From Warburgia ugandensis (Eukaryota > Streptophyta > Magnoliopsida > Canellales > Canellaceae), in assembly GCA_035236585.1 (NCBI GenBank), contig CP141135.1:10388001-10452000 (forward strand): DNA of 64,000 nt, written 5' to 3'. This document shows positions 31,023 to 41,499 of this stretch, one piece after another. The number at the start of each line of letters is the position of its first letter. Within the stretch, counting starts at the first letter, position 1. A model generated the notes under the pieces. It saw nothing but the letters and a program-made list of their open reading frames with translations. It made no database searches and was not told the origin of the DNA. Made by a program: the position numbers and the translations under genes.

Positions 31023-31206
31023 AGGGGAGTCTTGGCGTAACGGTGAAGTTCTCATCGGGTGACTTTGAAGTCACAAGTTCAAAAAATAGAAACAGCCTCT
31101 TAGAATGCTAAGGTAAGGCTGCTTACTATTTATCAATTGTGGTCTGCCCTTTTTTCAGACCCAGCATATGTGGGAGCTTTGTGCACTGGGCTACCCTTTT
31201 TTACTC
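31023..31206 (+). mobile_element. Au-like tRNA-derived SINE
   Basis: Sense orientation: 'ggggagtcttggcgtaacgg' (box A), 'gaagtcacaagttcaaa' (box B), 'aatgctaaggtaaggctgc', and the end 'gggctacccttttttactc'. Flanked by TACAAATAGAA at 31012-31022 and 31207-31217. It lies about 0.7 kb upstream of the LAX-type gene's TATA box, so it is part of that gene's distal 5' flank. Confidence 0.88.
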
Positions 31207-31220
31207 TACAAATAGAATAT

Positions 31221-31226
31221 TGTCTC
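31221..31226 (+). promoter_or_regulatory. Candidate auxin response element TGTCTC
   Basis: A TGTCTC hexamer, the canonical auxin response factor site, about 750 bases upstream of the auxin carrier start. A hexamer is expected often by chance, so this is only suggestive. Confidence 0.2.
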
Positions 31227-31923
31227 TGTCTGGGACTTGAACATTTAGGCAGCCTTCAGTGACATTCAAGATCAATGGTCCCAATACGTGCAGATGTCCC
31301 CATGTTAGACTCGAAAAGTTGATTTTTGGCCAACGCCAACAAATATTTAGTGTAGTTAGTCTCAAACAACTTGGCATTTTTCTCAAAATATAATTAGTCT
31401 CCTACAACTTGGCATCTTTCTCGAAATACATTTGGTTGTAAGTCTGAATCGATGATTAGAAACAGTAGAGTGGGTGAGTGTGTATGAGTCATTTTCTTTA
31501 TAATTCTTTGCTTAAAAAGAAAGAAAAAAAAAGGGACAAAACGTTTCAAATAATGTGTAATAGTCTTCCCTAGTAAGTGGTCCCTCTAAATACATTTGCA
31601 ATATGAATCAGGGCAGACTACCAGTTCAAGCATTCCTACCACTTGCTCCATCATTTCCCTTTCCGTAATTATTAAATCAAGCCAAGGGTAAACTCGAAAC
31701 GCAAAGCTCGGCCATAATTTAACCGATTTAATCCGCTCGCAAAGTGGGGGAACCCGCTCGTGCGCACACCGCAACCACGCCTCTGATAATTTCTTTACCC
31801 ACAAAACCACTGGTTTCGTCAAACCCACCTACCTTCCCAGAAAGCGGTTTTTCAAGTTCCCTGAAAAACCACCCTTCTTTTAAAACAGCTCACTATTCCC
31901 TTCCAGAGCTCCCTGCTGTCTTG

Positions 31924-31931
31924 TATAAATA
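31924..31931 (+). promoter_or_regulatory. TATA box of the LAX-type gene
   Basis: TATAAATA lies 41 bases upstream of the start codon at 31972. The usual 25-32 base spacing would place transcription start near 31955, giving a very short leader of about 15-25 bases, unless an upstream start site is used. Confidence 0.6.
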
Positions 31932-31971
31932 ACCAGTCGAAGAACAAAGCGGAGAAACCAAAAAAACAAAT

Positions 31972-34900
31972 ATGGAGTCTGATAAGGCAGTAGAAACAGT
32001 GATGGTGGGCAACTATGTAGAAATGGAAACTGAAGGAAATTCCAAAACAGTGAAAAGCAGACTGTCCAAGTTCTTCTGGCATGGAGGTTCTGTTTATGAT
32101 GCATGGTTCAGTTGTGCTTCAAATCAGGTTGGGTTTGCAGTTGCAACAAATATTTTATGGGTTCTCTTTTTGAATGGTAAACTGAAGCCGGTTTTGATTT
32201 TTGTCCAGGTTGCTCAAGTTCTGCTTACACTACCATACTCATTTTCTCAGCTTGGGATGGTTTCTGGCATCCTTTTTCAACTGTTCTATGGCTTGCTAGG
32301 AAGTTGGACTGCTTATTTGATCAGCATCTTATATGTAGAATACAGAACCAGGAAAGAGAGGGAGAAAGTAGACTTCAGAAACCATGTTATCCAGGTATGT
32401 TTGATCTCATGACCACCCCATTTCTGCTCTGTTGCAGGCCTTGAGCTGTTATTTGATCTTTTAGAACATTTCCAAACGTGGTTTTTGCTAATTTTCTTTA
32501 CTTTTTGGTTCGTTTCCTTTTGTGTTGCAGTGGTTTGAAGTTCTTGATGGGCTTCTTGGGAAGCATTGGAGGAATGTGGGGTTGGCTTTTAACTGCACTT
32601 TTCTTCTGTTTGGATCTGTTATTCAGCTCATAGCATGTGCAAGGTACTTGAATTTTTCACATTTATTTGTTATTGTTTTATTTTCTTCGGAATAAAAGAC
32701 GAGGTTGAAAGGGGCTGATTTTTGTTTTATTGATATACTGCAGCAACATTTATTACATTAATGATAATTTAGACAAGAGAACCTGGACATACATTTTTGG
32801 AGCTTGCTGTGCGACTACAGTCTTCATTCCTTCCTTTCATAACTACAGAATTTGGTCGTTCTTGGGCTTGATAATGACTACATATACAGCTTGGTATCTG
32901 ACCATTGCTTCCCTCTTACATGGACAGGTAACATACATGTATCAGAAAAGAAAATAGAAAATGACGTGAGAGAGAGTACCAAAAGATGGAGTGGAATATC
33001 ATTTCCCAAAGAAAATCCATTTTTGTCTGAGTTTTAATGAATAGCATAGCATTTATTTCCATTTCTGTTAATGAAGGTGGTGGATGTGAAGCATTCTGGA
33101 CCAACCCAGCTGGTTCTATATTTCACAGGAGCTACAAATATTCTCTACACATTTGGGGGCCATGCTGTTACAGTGTAAGACAAGCATACACAGAAACATG
33201 TCTCTTTTGCATAAATTTCCTTAAACAACCTTACTTTCAAAGCAGAGATGCTTGATGTGCAAGGACTAAAGATGTTCTCCAACCTTGGAAAAATCTTTCT
33301 TTTTCACCAGAAATTACCAGACCACCGTCCTTATCTTATCCGCTGTTGTTTTCTCCCCAGTAAAATCATGTAAAAAAGTGCAAATTTCATCCCTTTTTTG
33401 TTTATTTAAACTTGATTTTTCTATTAATCAAATGAGTCTTCATGTAAAGGCCAGCAAACGTCATTTAAAAAGATCAGAACCACCATCTTGTCTCATTTAC
33501 CGTTGTTTTCCATCAGCAAAAACACAAAATCACGCAAAAATTGGACATATTTTGTTCTTTTTATGTTTTTTAAAATGGAGCTTTTGTTAAAATTTTGCAG
33601 GGAGATCATGCACGCCATGTGGAAACCGCAGAAATTCAAGGCCATATACCTACTGGCGACTCTGTACGTGCTGACACTGACTCTTCCTTCGGCAGCTTCT
33701 GTATATTGGGCATTCGGAGACATGCTTCTCAATCACTCCAATGCTTTTGCTCTCCTGCCAAGAACACCTTTCAGAGATATGGCAGTTATTTTAATGCTCA
33801 TTCATCAGGTCTTCTTCTTTCTTCTTTCTTCTTTCTTCTGCTTTTACAGTTTTCTGTTTCTCCTGCGACATTGACCCAGACTAAACATAGGAGACGATGA
33901 CACGGAAAGGCCCATGAAGCTAAACAGACTGTCTAGGAAGCTGAAATTTTGCACTCCTTTTTGTCTTATGGACTGCTTTGTGAACATCCACCCTGGAAAA
34001 GCACATCTGGGACCCATAAATTGGTGATCTGAACCTGTCATCTTCTGAGTTGAATACAGTGTAATGTAAGGATCGTCCTGTAAGATGCGGAACAGAAGAT
34101 GGGCGGTTCAGATCACATGACCTTTGGGGCTCACACAACACTTTTAGCGCATGCAATCGTCTGTACTAATTTACGTGTGAAGCAGCTCATCTTACTGTTA
34201 GGCTTCTGAGAATGAAAGCCGAGAGTCAACCAGAAGGGCATTCAATAAAGCAGAGGGTGCCATTATCAAAGTTCATCATTTTCCTCCATTATTTACGACT
34301 TTCTGACCGTTTTGTTGTTGCCAAACCAAAACATGCAGTTTATAACGTTTGGGTTCGCATGCACGCCATTGTATTTCGTGTGGGAGAAGGCGATCGGGAT
34401 GCATGAATGCAAGGGCATGTGCAAGCGTGCTCTGGCGCGTCTGCCGGTGGTAATTCCCATATGGTTCCTCGCGATCATCTTCCCCTTCTTCGGCCCCATC
34501 AATTCAGCCGTTGGATCTCTCCTCGTTAGCTTCACCGTCTACATCATCCCTGCCCTGGCCCACATGCTCGTCTTTCGTTCGGCCACTGCCAGAGAGGTAT
34601 TTACGATAAAAGAGAACCAACCAGGATTTATTACAGGGGAATAATATCGTACTCCCCTTTTCAATAACGGCACTCGTAATTTCCGCATGCCCTGTTTTGA
34701 TTGGCAAATGGGAACTGGGAATGGCATATTAAAAAATTCTCCAAAAAAAAAGCCATCATCCGTAAAGGAGTGCCACATGGTCAGATCCAGTACATGATCG
34801 GGGCCCACAGCATTGGCAATCCAAACCGCTTATCCAGCCAGCATCTCAATCAATTTGGATGATCGTTGCCACGAAGAAACACCATCCATGCGGCTGGCAT

Positions 34901-35489
34901 ATCCATGGCGCAAATTGGATCGCCAACTATCTGGGTCGCACATATACTTCTAGCTGCAAAAGAATAACTTGCAGAAATATAAGTGGCCCCACTTATTCTA
35001 CGATCATGAAAATCATTGATCCCAAAATTTATCCTTCATTTGACTTTAAGCATTGGTGGAGGTTGGATTGAGGAGCGTAGTCCCTTCGTTTCTCATTTTA
35101 TTGTTGATTTGGAAGCAACATAGTAGGGCTTAGATGATAAATGGTCTGGATAATTAGATAGGTGGTTCCATTTCCATTATCCAATAATCTGTGGTGATTT
35201 ACTCAAGTTTTTCATTTTGCAGAATGCTGTTGCGCGACCTCCGTGGTTCTTTGGAAGATGGGCTGGAACCTATTCGATCAACATGTTTGTTGTGGTCTGG
35301 GTGTTGGTGGTTGGATTTGGTTTTGGTGCGTGGGCCAGCATGACTAACTTTGTTCATCAGATTGACACTTTTGGATTGTTCACCAAGTGTTATCAATGTC
35401 CTCCTCCGCCACCCCCACTGGTTCTGAACACCACCTCTGCAATTCCTCCCGTTTCCTCTCCTCCTCCTTTACACCACCGTCACCCATGA
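31972..35489 (+). CDS. Auxin influx carrier, AUX1/LAX family (LAX2/LAX3-like)
   Basis: Proton-coupled auxin (IAA) importer of the plasma membrane, amino acid/auxin permease family. Eight exons join in phase: 31972-32127, 32209-32394, 32531-32643, 32744-32927, 33077-33174, 33601-33808, 34339-34596, 35223-35489. This gives 489 residues, against 485 for Arabidopsis AUX1. All introns are GT-AG. Family blocks appear in order: WHGGSVYDAWFSCASNQ, VAQVLLTLPYSFSQLGM, YVEYRTRKE, WFEVLDGLLG, SNIYYINDNLDKRTWTYIFG, HSGPTQLVLYFTGATNILYT, EIMHAMWKPQKFK, FITFGFACTPLYFVWEK, GPINSAVGSLLVSFTVYIIP, DTFGLFTKCYQC, then a Pro-rich tail. The N terminus (ETVMVGNYVEME) is closer to LAX2/LAX3 than to AUX1. About eleven membrane spans are expected. 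No frame break is seen. Intron 1 is only 81 bases, a multiple of three, without a stop, so its retention would add 27 residues inside the first conserved block. The symbol is left blank because the LAX subgroup is not settled. Confidence 0.96.
34023..34125. repeat. Short foldback (MITE-like) in LAX intron 6
   Basis: 'GTGATCTGAACC...CATCTTCTG' at 34024-34046 is matched in inverted form by 'CAGAAGATG...GGTTCAGATCAC' near 34095-34118, with a loop of about 50 bases. It could be a small MITE remnant; no target duplication was found. Confidence 0.55.
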
Positions 35490-37155
35490 TATAGTTTTAT
35501 GTAGCTATTGTTTAATTCACAGTCATCATTAGGTTTAGATTTGTGCAAAAGAAGAAGAAAAGAATGACCCATCACATGCAATGCCACCACAATCAACAAA
35601 AAGTTTTGGCAATTTAATCTCTCTCTCTTACTTATTCTGCTTTGATCAACATAGGCAGCTTTTTATGTTTGAGAATTTGTAATCATCAGTAGAACTTTTA
35701 TGTTAATGGCAAAAGCTGGCATATTTGCTCTCTCTCTGTCTCTCTCTCTCGTTGTTCAGCTTTGCTTACAATGGGCAGCTTTTTGAGTTTGAGAACTTCT
35801 AATCATATAAATTTTGTATGTTAATGCTATGGGAAAAGCTGATCAGATCTGCTTATTTTAATTTTCACTGAGTAGTGAAGATTTACCATTCACATCAGCA
35901 ATTTAGCAGCTCACCAGCCTTAGTGCGGTAGCTAGTCTCTAGTGTAACTCGTCTATTCTGATAAGGTGGTCATGCAACCAATTCATCCGTATTGGATGCT
36001 CCCGTCCACAATTATTTTGGGATCTAAATGGACAGATTAGCAAGTCAAATCTTTCGGCAAGATGCAAAGTTAAGAATTATGATTGTGGTTGCATATGTGA
36101 ACTGGGGCAAGTCCTATCTAAGATGGGTCCAACGGAGGAAGGGTTAAGATTCCACATACATCTGGGCTCTATATTTTCTGTTGGTTGAGGATATAAATGC
36201 TTGGGTAATGAAAGATCTACTTTCGTCCATGGAAACAGAAGCACCATATTCTTGGCGAAGTACGCTCTTTGAGAAACCATATCTCGGGGCATTCTGTTCT
36301 ACTTCTTATTTCTGGTAGTTACATACAAAGAAGGCAAATAAAAGTTAAAGAAACCGCTCAACTGTGCTGATTGTTTCTATTGGAAAGAAAATGTTTGCAT
36401 AAAATGAAGATCAAGGTAATCCTGAACTACAAATTATTCAGTAAAATATGGACATCTTCTTGAAAAATGTATGGAATATGAGCATGCATGCATACCATTT
36501 CATAACAACTACTAAGAATCAGTATATCGATTACAGAAGTTGGGTGTATCTGTGATTTTGGATCATTCTGGCTATTGTAAATGAATGGGATAGAGATCAA
36601 TGCAGGTAGGACAGCTCTTCTGCTGCACCATGAGTAACCCTCTTTCTCTTCCCCTTTGACGAATCACATTCAAAATAGAGATGATTTAAACCCGTCTGTG
36701 CAATTAGAAAAAAGAAGAGTATTGGCAGAGAGAAATTATAATTATCATGCCATGAATAAGGATAATTTTATCCTCGAGTCGTGGGAAAACTCATGCAGTT
36801 GGGAAGTAAAAGTGAAAAGTCAGTTGGTCTCCTCGTGACCTTTCGTTGGAGGTTCAAGAAGGCACTTTTTCCCTTGTGGGTGAGATTTCAAGTAGATATA
36901 AGCATTAGGATAATAGGTTGTAGGTAGTTTGTTTTGTAATTCTTCGTAAGAATAAAAAAGAAAAGAAAATAAGTTTGATTATATTATACCTCTCCAAGCT
37001 GGTGACTGCATGTAACAGCTAAAATTATAGATGATATATGATTGGTTGGAAAAAAGTCAAAAGAAATCATTTCTTCTAACTTTTTTTACTTTTGACTTTT
37101 TTTAAACAAATCATATGTCACCTATATTTTACATCTGCATTAAATAGCTAAAATT

Positions 37156-37226
<71 letters not shown>

Positions 37227-38477
37227 ATTTTACAACCTATTTTTAGCAATGGAAAACAAGTAGAGTAAATAATCAATCAAGGTCAAATTTTTCAATGGTT
37301 TATGGCTCAGAAAACTATGTCCACAGGCCAATCTTACCTATTCATGGGAGTTGGACAACAGAGAGAGTCCAAAGAGCAAAAGGGCAAAATTCTCCCCAAA
37401 TCAAAAGGCTAAAATTGTCAAATGTAAAAGTTGTTTTATCTAGGTCCCTTGATCCAACTGTATGACGTTTGGGTCACAAATTACTGGATCATACTCGAGC
37501 TATTTATCTAAGGAAAGTAAGAGCAACACCAAATGTCTTAGCAAAAGCGATATTTCCATCTTTCCACCCTTTATTCTGCATTTTCATCTCCTCTGTTTGT
37601 CTTGTCCCTATAGTGAATCCAAACCATCCTCTTTTACTTTGTCTTTCATAAGAAAGAAGTTAACTTCGAACAGAGAAAGTATATAAAAGGGATGAGAATT
37701 CTGAGAAAAGGAATGAAAAATCATTTCTTTCATAGAGACACAAACTAATGATAGAAAACAACAGCTTTTTCTGCAACATTTTGCTGTCGTTAGATGGTGA
37801 ATAGTCATGTGTGATGAAAGAACCCATCAAAAGGTTGTAAATCATGGAAGGAACAGCAGATGGGACCCTCTTCATCTTCTATCTTTTCTCCATTTCATGG
37901 CTACCGAGATGGGTGAAGCATCTCAAGGTGTAGAGACGCATCATCAAAAGGGCCCTTTGATACAGTCCAGACACCCTTTCCAAAGAGCATGCGAGAGCTA
38001 AAAGTGTGTCTTCTTGTGTAAAAACCTCTTTTACATCTTCTTTTCTGTGTAAAGTTCTTTAGCTCTCATTGCATTGTCACCATCTCAATGCAATGTCTAC
38101 ATACAGTGATGGAAAGGTTATTCTCTTTCTTCCCTTCCTTGTAGCTAGTGTGACGGGAGAAACTTTATGGGTGTAGAATGGACGACTCAGATTGTACCAA
38201 ACATAGAAAGTCATCATCAATAGACGGCTTAGGAGCATCTATAGTGCAGATTTTTTTGGGGCATGGCAAATGGAAGATTGTCCAGCAGACGAGCGGTGTG
38301 CAAATAGCTGGGCTTCAACATGTATCTTTATTCCTTGGATTGGATTTCTTCTTAAGGGCACAGAACCACGTATTTTGTGTGGGGCTTTTTATGGCCGTCA
38401 GTGAAGAAGGAACAAATTCTCTGGTGAAAATCCACAATTTCCACCCTTTCCTAAGAATTCATCCGAAGATGAAACTC
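35490..38477. other. 3' flank of the LAX gene and intergenic DNA
   Basis: No further gene is recognised. Just after the stop codon, two copies of about 110-130 bp lie in tandem (about 35620-35728 and 35741-35850), sharing 'gcagctttttRtgtttgagaa', 'ttgtaatcat' and 'atgttaatg', within the probable 3' untranslated or flanking region. A (CT)24 run followed by (TA)11 is at 37158-37226. Open frames up to 100 codons (for example 38178-38480) resemble nothing I know. Confidence 0.5.
37158..37226 (+). repeat. (CT)24(TA)11 compound microsatellite
   Basis: 48 bases of CT repeat (37158-37205) followed directly by a TA run to 37226. Confidence 0.95.
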
Positions 38478-38478
38478 T

Positions 38479-38812
38479 GATAATCGTACATTCCTCCCTT
38501 AAAATAGGCCCTTGCTCTCAAGGGCCATGCCTTTGGATAATTGATTCCACAATTGTATCTCAACTTCTAAATGTGATGCTGGAACAACTTGTTTCTCTTG
38601 AAGAGTTTGGTAAGATCCAGTTATTCTGGGCTCTCGTGTGAAGCAAAGCTTTAATTTTCACCAAATTCTTGAAGAGGAACAAGTTGTTCCAGCATCACAT
38701 TTAGAAGTTGAGATACAATTGTGGAATCTATTACTCAAACAAGAGGTGTCCAAAGGTATGGCCCTTGGCACAAGGGCCTACTTAATGAGGAATGTGCGAT
38801 CGTAAGTGGTGA
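38479..38812. repeat. Inverted duplication of a Ty3/gypsy pol-end fragment
   Basis: The left arm (about 38479-38608) and right arm (about 38660-38812) are near-identical reverse complements around a loop of roughly 50 bases. The core of about 65-70 bases (38547-38615 against 38660-38727) has only a few mismatches; the outer arms diverge by an insertion in the right arm. Read toward the outer side, each arm resembles the extreme 3' end of plant gypsy pol, including the 'aagggcctattttaagggagg' phrase usual before the polypurine tract. It is a fossil fragment copied in inverted form. A transcript through it would form a long hairpin. Confidence 0.8.
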
Positions 38813-41301
38813 TAGATGCACCCCTTGGGTTTTTTCTCATGAGCCCCTCACTAATGGTATGAAAGGCTATAACTCAAGAAAGGTCCTTTTTCTTCTTTTT
38901 TTTGCCACCGGAAGGCACTTCTCACCCTATTAATAAAATTCACCTTTCTTCACTTAGGTAGTTCATGCTCCAAAAATTTACTTTTCTTCAATTAAATGGT
39001 TCATGCTCCGAAATTCTCATCTCTTGGATGATCCTAGACATTGTTTTCTTCACTTATTAAATGGACAATGAAACTTTGTACCTTCTGCATTACAACTAAA
39101 AGCACAGATGATTGGGACTTCAATTTAGATATCTCATAAACAAAAAATCACGATGGTTGAATGAACTTATCATCATAAAGTCCATGTTTTTGAGACTTGA
39201 ATTTAGATTGTTGTTTATATAAAATTTCTAAAATTCATTTAAAATAATATAATTATCTTGTCGATATTATATATTTAAGGCTATATTAATCATAGACGGG
39301 GCAGCTCTGGATACATCAAGTGAAGTTTCCTGCAGGGCCTTCAGCCTAGCATTCCTCAAGACAATGGTTTGAATCATATAGTAATCACAAATGGTGTTCC
39401 ATCCAAGTGTTACTAAAAATTACTCTTAAAGACATGACCACATGGTAAGCTGTTCTGCATTAAGGGACCAAATTTTGGTTGATCATAAGCATTCAACTGA
39501 TGTCTCCAACTTTGCATGTCTTGTAGACCAAACATCGTCAATGGATTGATTGGAAAATAATGATTCTATCAGTCTCTTGTGATCAATAGTACATTCGTTT
39601 TTCCATTAAAATGAGCTAATCTACTCATCCGACGTCAGAGAAATAAGATGATTTGTTAGATTAGCGATAGCGGGGTTGAGTCCTAACCTTCTATGATTGA
39701 AGGGCTATATGTTCTTTGCAGAAGGACTGTTGGAAAGGCAAAAGTATATGTAGGCCAATGGTTGCTCATCTAAACCATTGATCTTACTAGGTGTTAGTGG
39801 TGCTTGAGATGAGATAATCATATCACTAGTAATAGTGCTTGAGCTAAAATGGGATGAGATGAAAAACCATCTTATCCCATCTTACTATTAATGGTTCTTG
39901 AGATGAGATGAGATGAAAACCATCTCACCACATCTCACTGTTAGTGGTGTTTGAGAAGAGATGTGATGAAAATCATCTCATTCAAACTCGATCTTAGTGA
40001 TGCTTGAGATAAGAAATCCCAATCTCATCTTGGCTCAATGTTTGTGATTTGCATATCACTTCCATCTCAAGCCATCTCATTTTATCTATCTCGTACATTC
40101 CTAGTGTAAAAGCAAGTCATTGCAAAATTTGACCCCATCCCTATATTTTGCTTGAGATGCAAAGGAACCTCAACCATCTCAATCTCAACCCATCTCATCT
40201 AAATCCATCTGCAACTCATCTCAACACAACTTAAGTGAAATTGTCATTTCACTTTATGTCATGGCAAATTTAGGTCATCTTAATGTTGATAATGTTTTTC
40301 TTCCTTCAGCGAGTAATTCACTGAAATTCTCATTTATTTGATGATCTGAGTCTCTATTTTCCTTAAGGTGAAAAATGAATGGTAAAGAGCTTGACCGTTC
40401 ATTTGACAAATAGAAGTAGCAGTTGCTAATATCAGCCAATGGATAAAAATTTAGGAACATCAACCATCTAAGCCGGGGCAACATTTTTAACGGTCTCTAG
40501 TTCCAATCATTTTATTGAAGGCCTTGAATATTAAGGCGCATATATCATTAACCAAACAGAATCAATAAAAGCAACGACAAAGATGTAAATACAGTCAACA
40601 AGACTTGTACGAAAATTGGATTCTTTTTTGGAATGCACTCTTGAATTGTTCGCCCACTGGTGAAAATTCCAGCCGTTTTGAAGTCTACTTGGAACCTGAA
40701 ATCATTGTTGCAGTGGTGGATTTTCAGTGCGATCAGTCAAGATGGAATACAACTCTGTGGGTCAAAATGTGAATCAATGCAAAAGTTCTCATATTCCAGG
40801 AGCCTTGGTAGGAGTCCATGCTCAAGAGCATGGAAGAGATCTATGGCCCATTTTTGTGCAGGGTGAAACTAATTTCGTTGATGTAAACCATTCATCATAT
40901 TCTGAATGGCTTGGACAGTCTAGAGACTAAATTTCATACAAACTGAAGGGCATGTGAAGAAGTCCTCGCTATTTTTTCATGCATACTAAAACTTTATTTT
41001 ATAGATTTAAGTCATTCATTATATTCAGAATTGTTTAGACATGCCACAGATCAAATCTCATGCCCATTTTCTCAAAAACCTAAAAAATCTGTTAGAATTG
41101 TCCAAATGTATTGCCCATTTTTGGGATGACAAATAAGACGAAAGGCTAAAAATTACAATAAATTTTCAACATACAAAGGAAAAGATAAAGACTTCTTCAC
41201 ACACTTTTTAGAGGGTATACCTGCCGGGACTCTTTTAAATATGTTCCAATGAGTTAAAGATCATAGCCATCTATTTCTATTAATTTTTTCAAAACCCAAA
41301 A
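38813..41301. other. Intergenic with a degenerate ~53-bp repeat array
   Basis: No gene is recognised. At about 39795-40055 units beginning '-gtgcttgagatgagat' recur with spacings of 35, 59, 53 and 52 bases, each with an internal dyad such as GAGATGAAAACCATCTC. Related CATCTCATCTCA words continue to 40215. This is probably a MITE-derived or minisatellite array. Confidence 0.5.
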
Positions 41302-41486
41302 TAAAAAGGGCAGCCCCGGTGTATGAAGCTCCCACCCATGCAGGGTTCAGGGAAGGGGCGGGCCACAATGGTCTAAAGTAGGCAGCCTTACCTTGCATTT
41401 TTGCAAGAGGTTGATTCCACGCCTTGAAGCCGTGACCTCAAAGTCACATGACGACAACTTTTACCGTTGCACCAAGGCTCCCCTTC
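41302..41486 (-). mobile_element. Au-like tRNA-derived SINE
   Basis: Antisense copy: 'ggggagccttggtgcaacgg' box A region, 'tgaggtcacggcttcaag' box B region, 'gcaaaaatgcaaggtaaggc' and a '...ggggctgcccttttt' end when read on the minus strand. The target duplication is TCAAAACCCAAAA at 41289-41301 and 41487-41499. Confidence 0.9.
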
Positions 41487-41499
41487 TCAAAACCCAAAA

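Noticed and set aside
40660-40930. Overlapping plus-strand frames of about 68 codons
   Set aside because: Both frames are equally open, no family is recognised and no exon structure adjoins; treated as intergenic.
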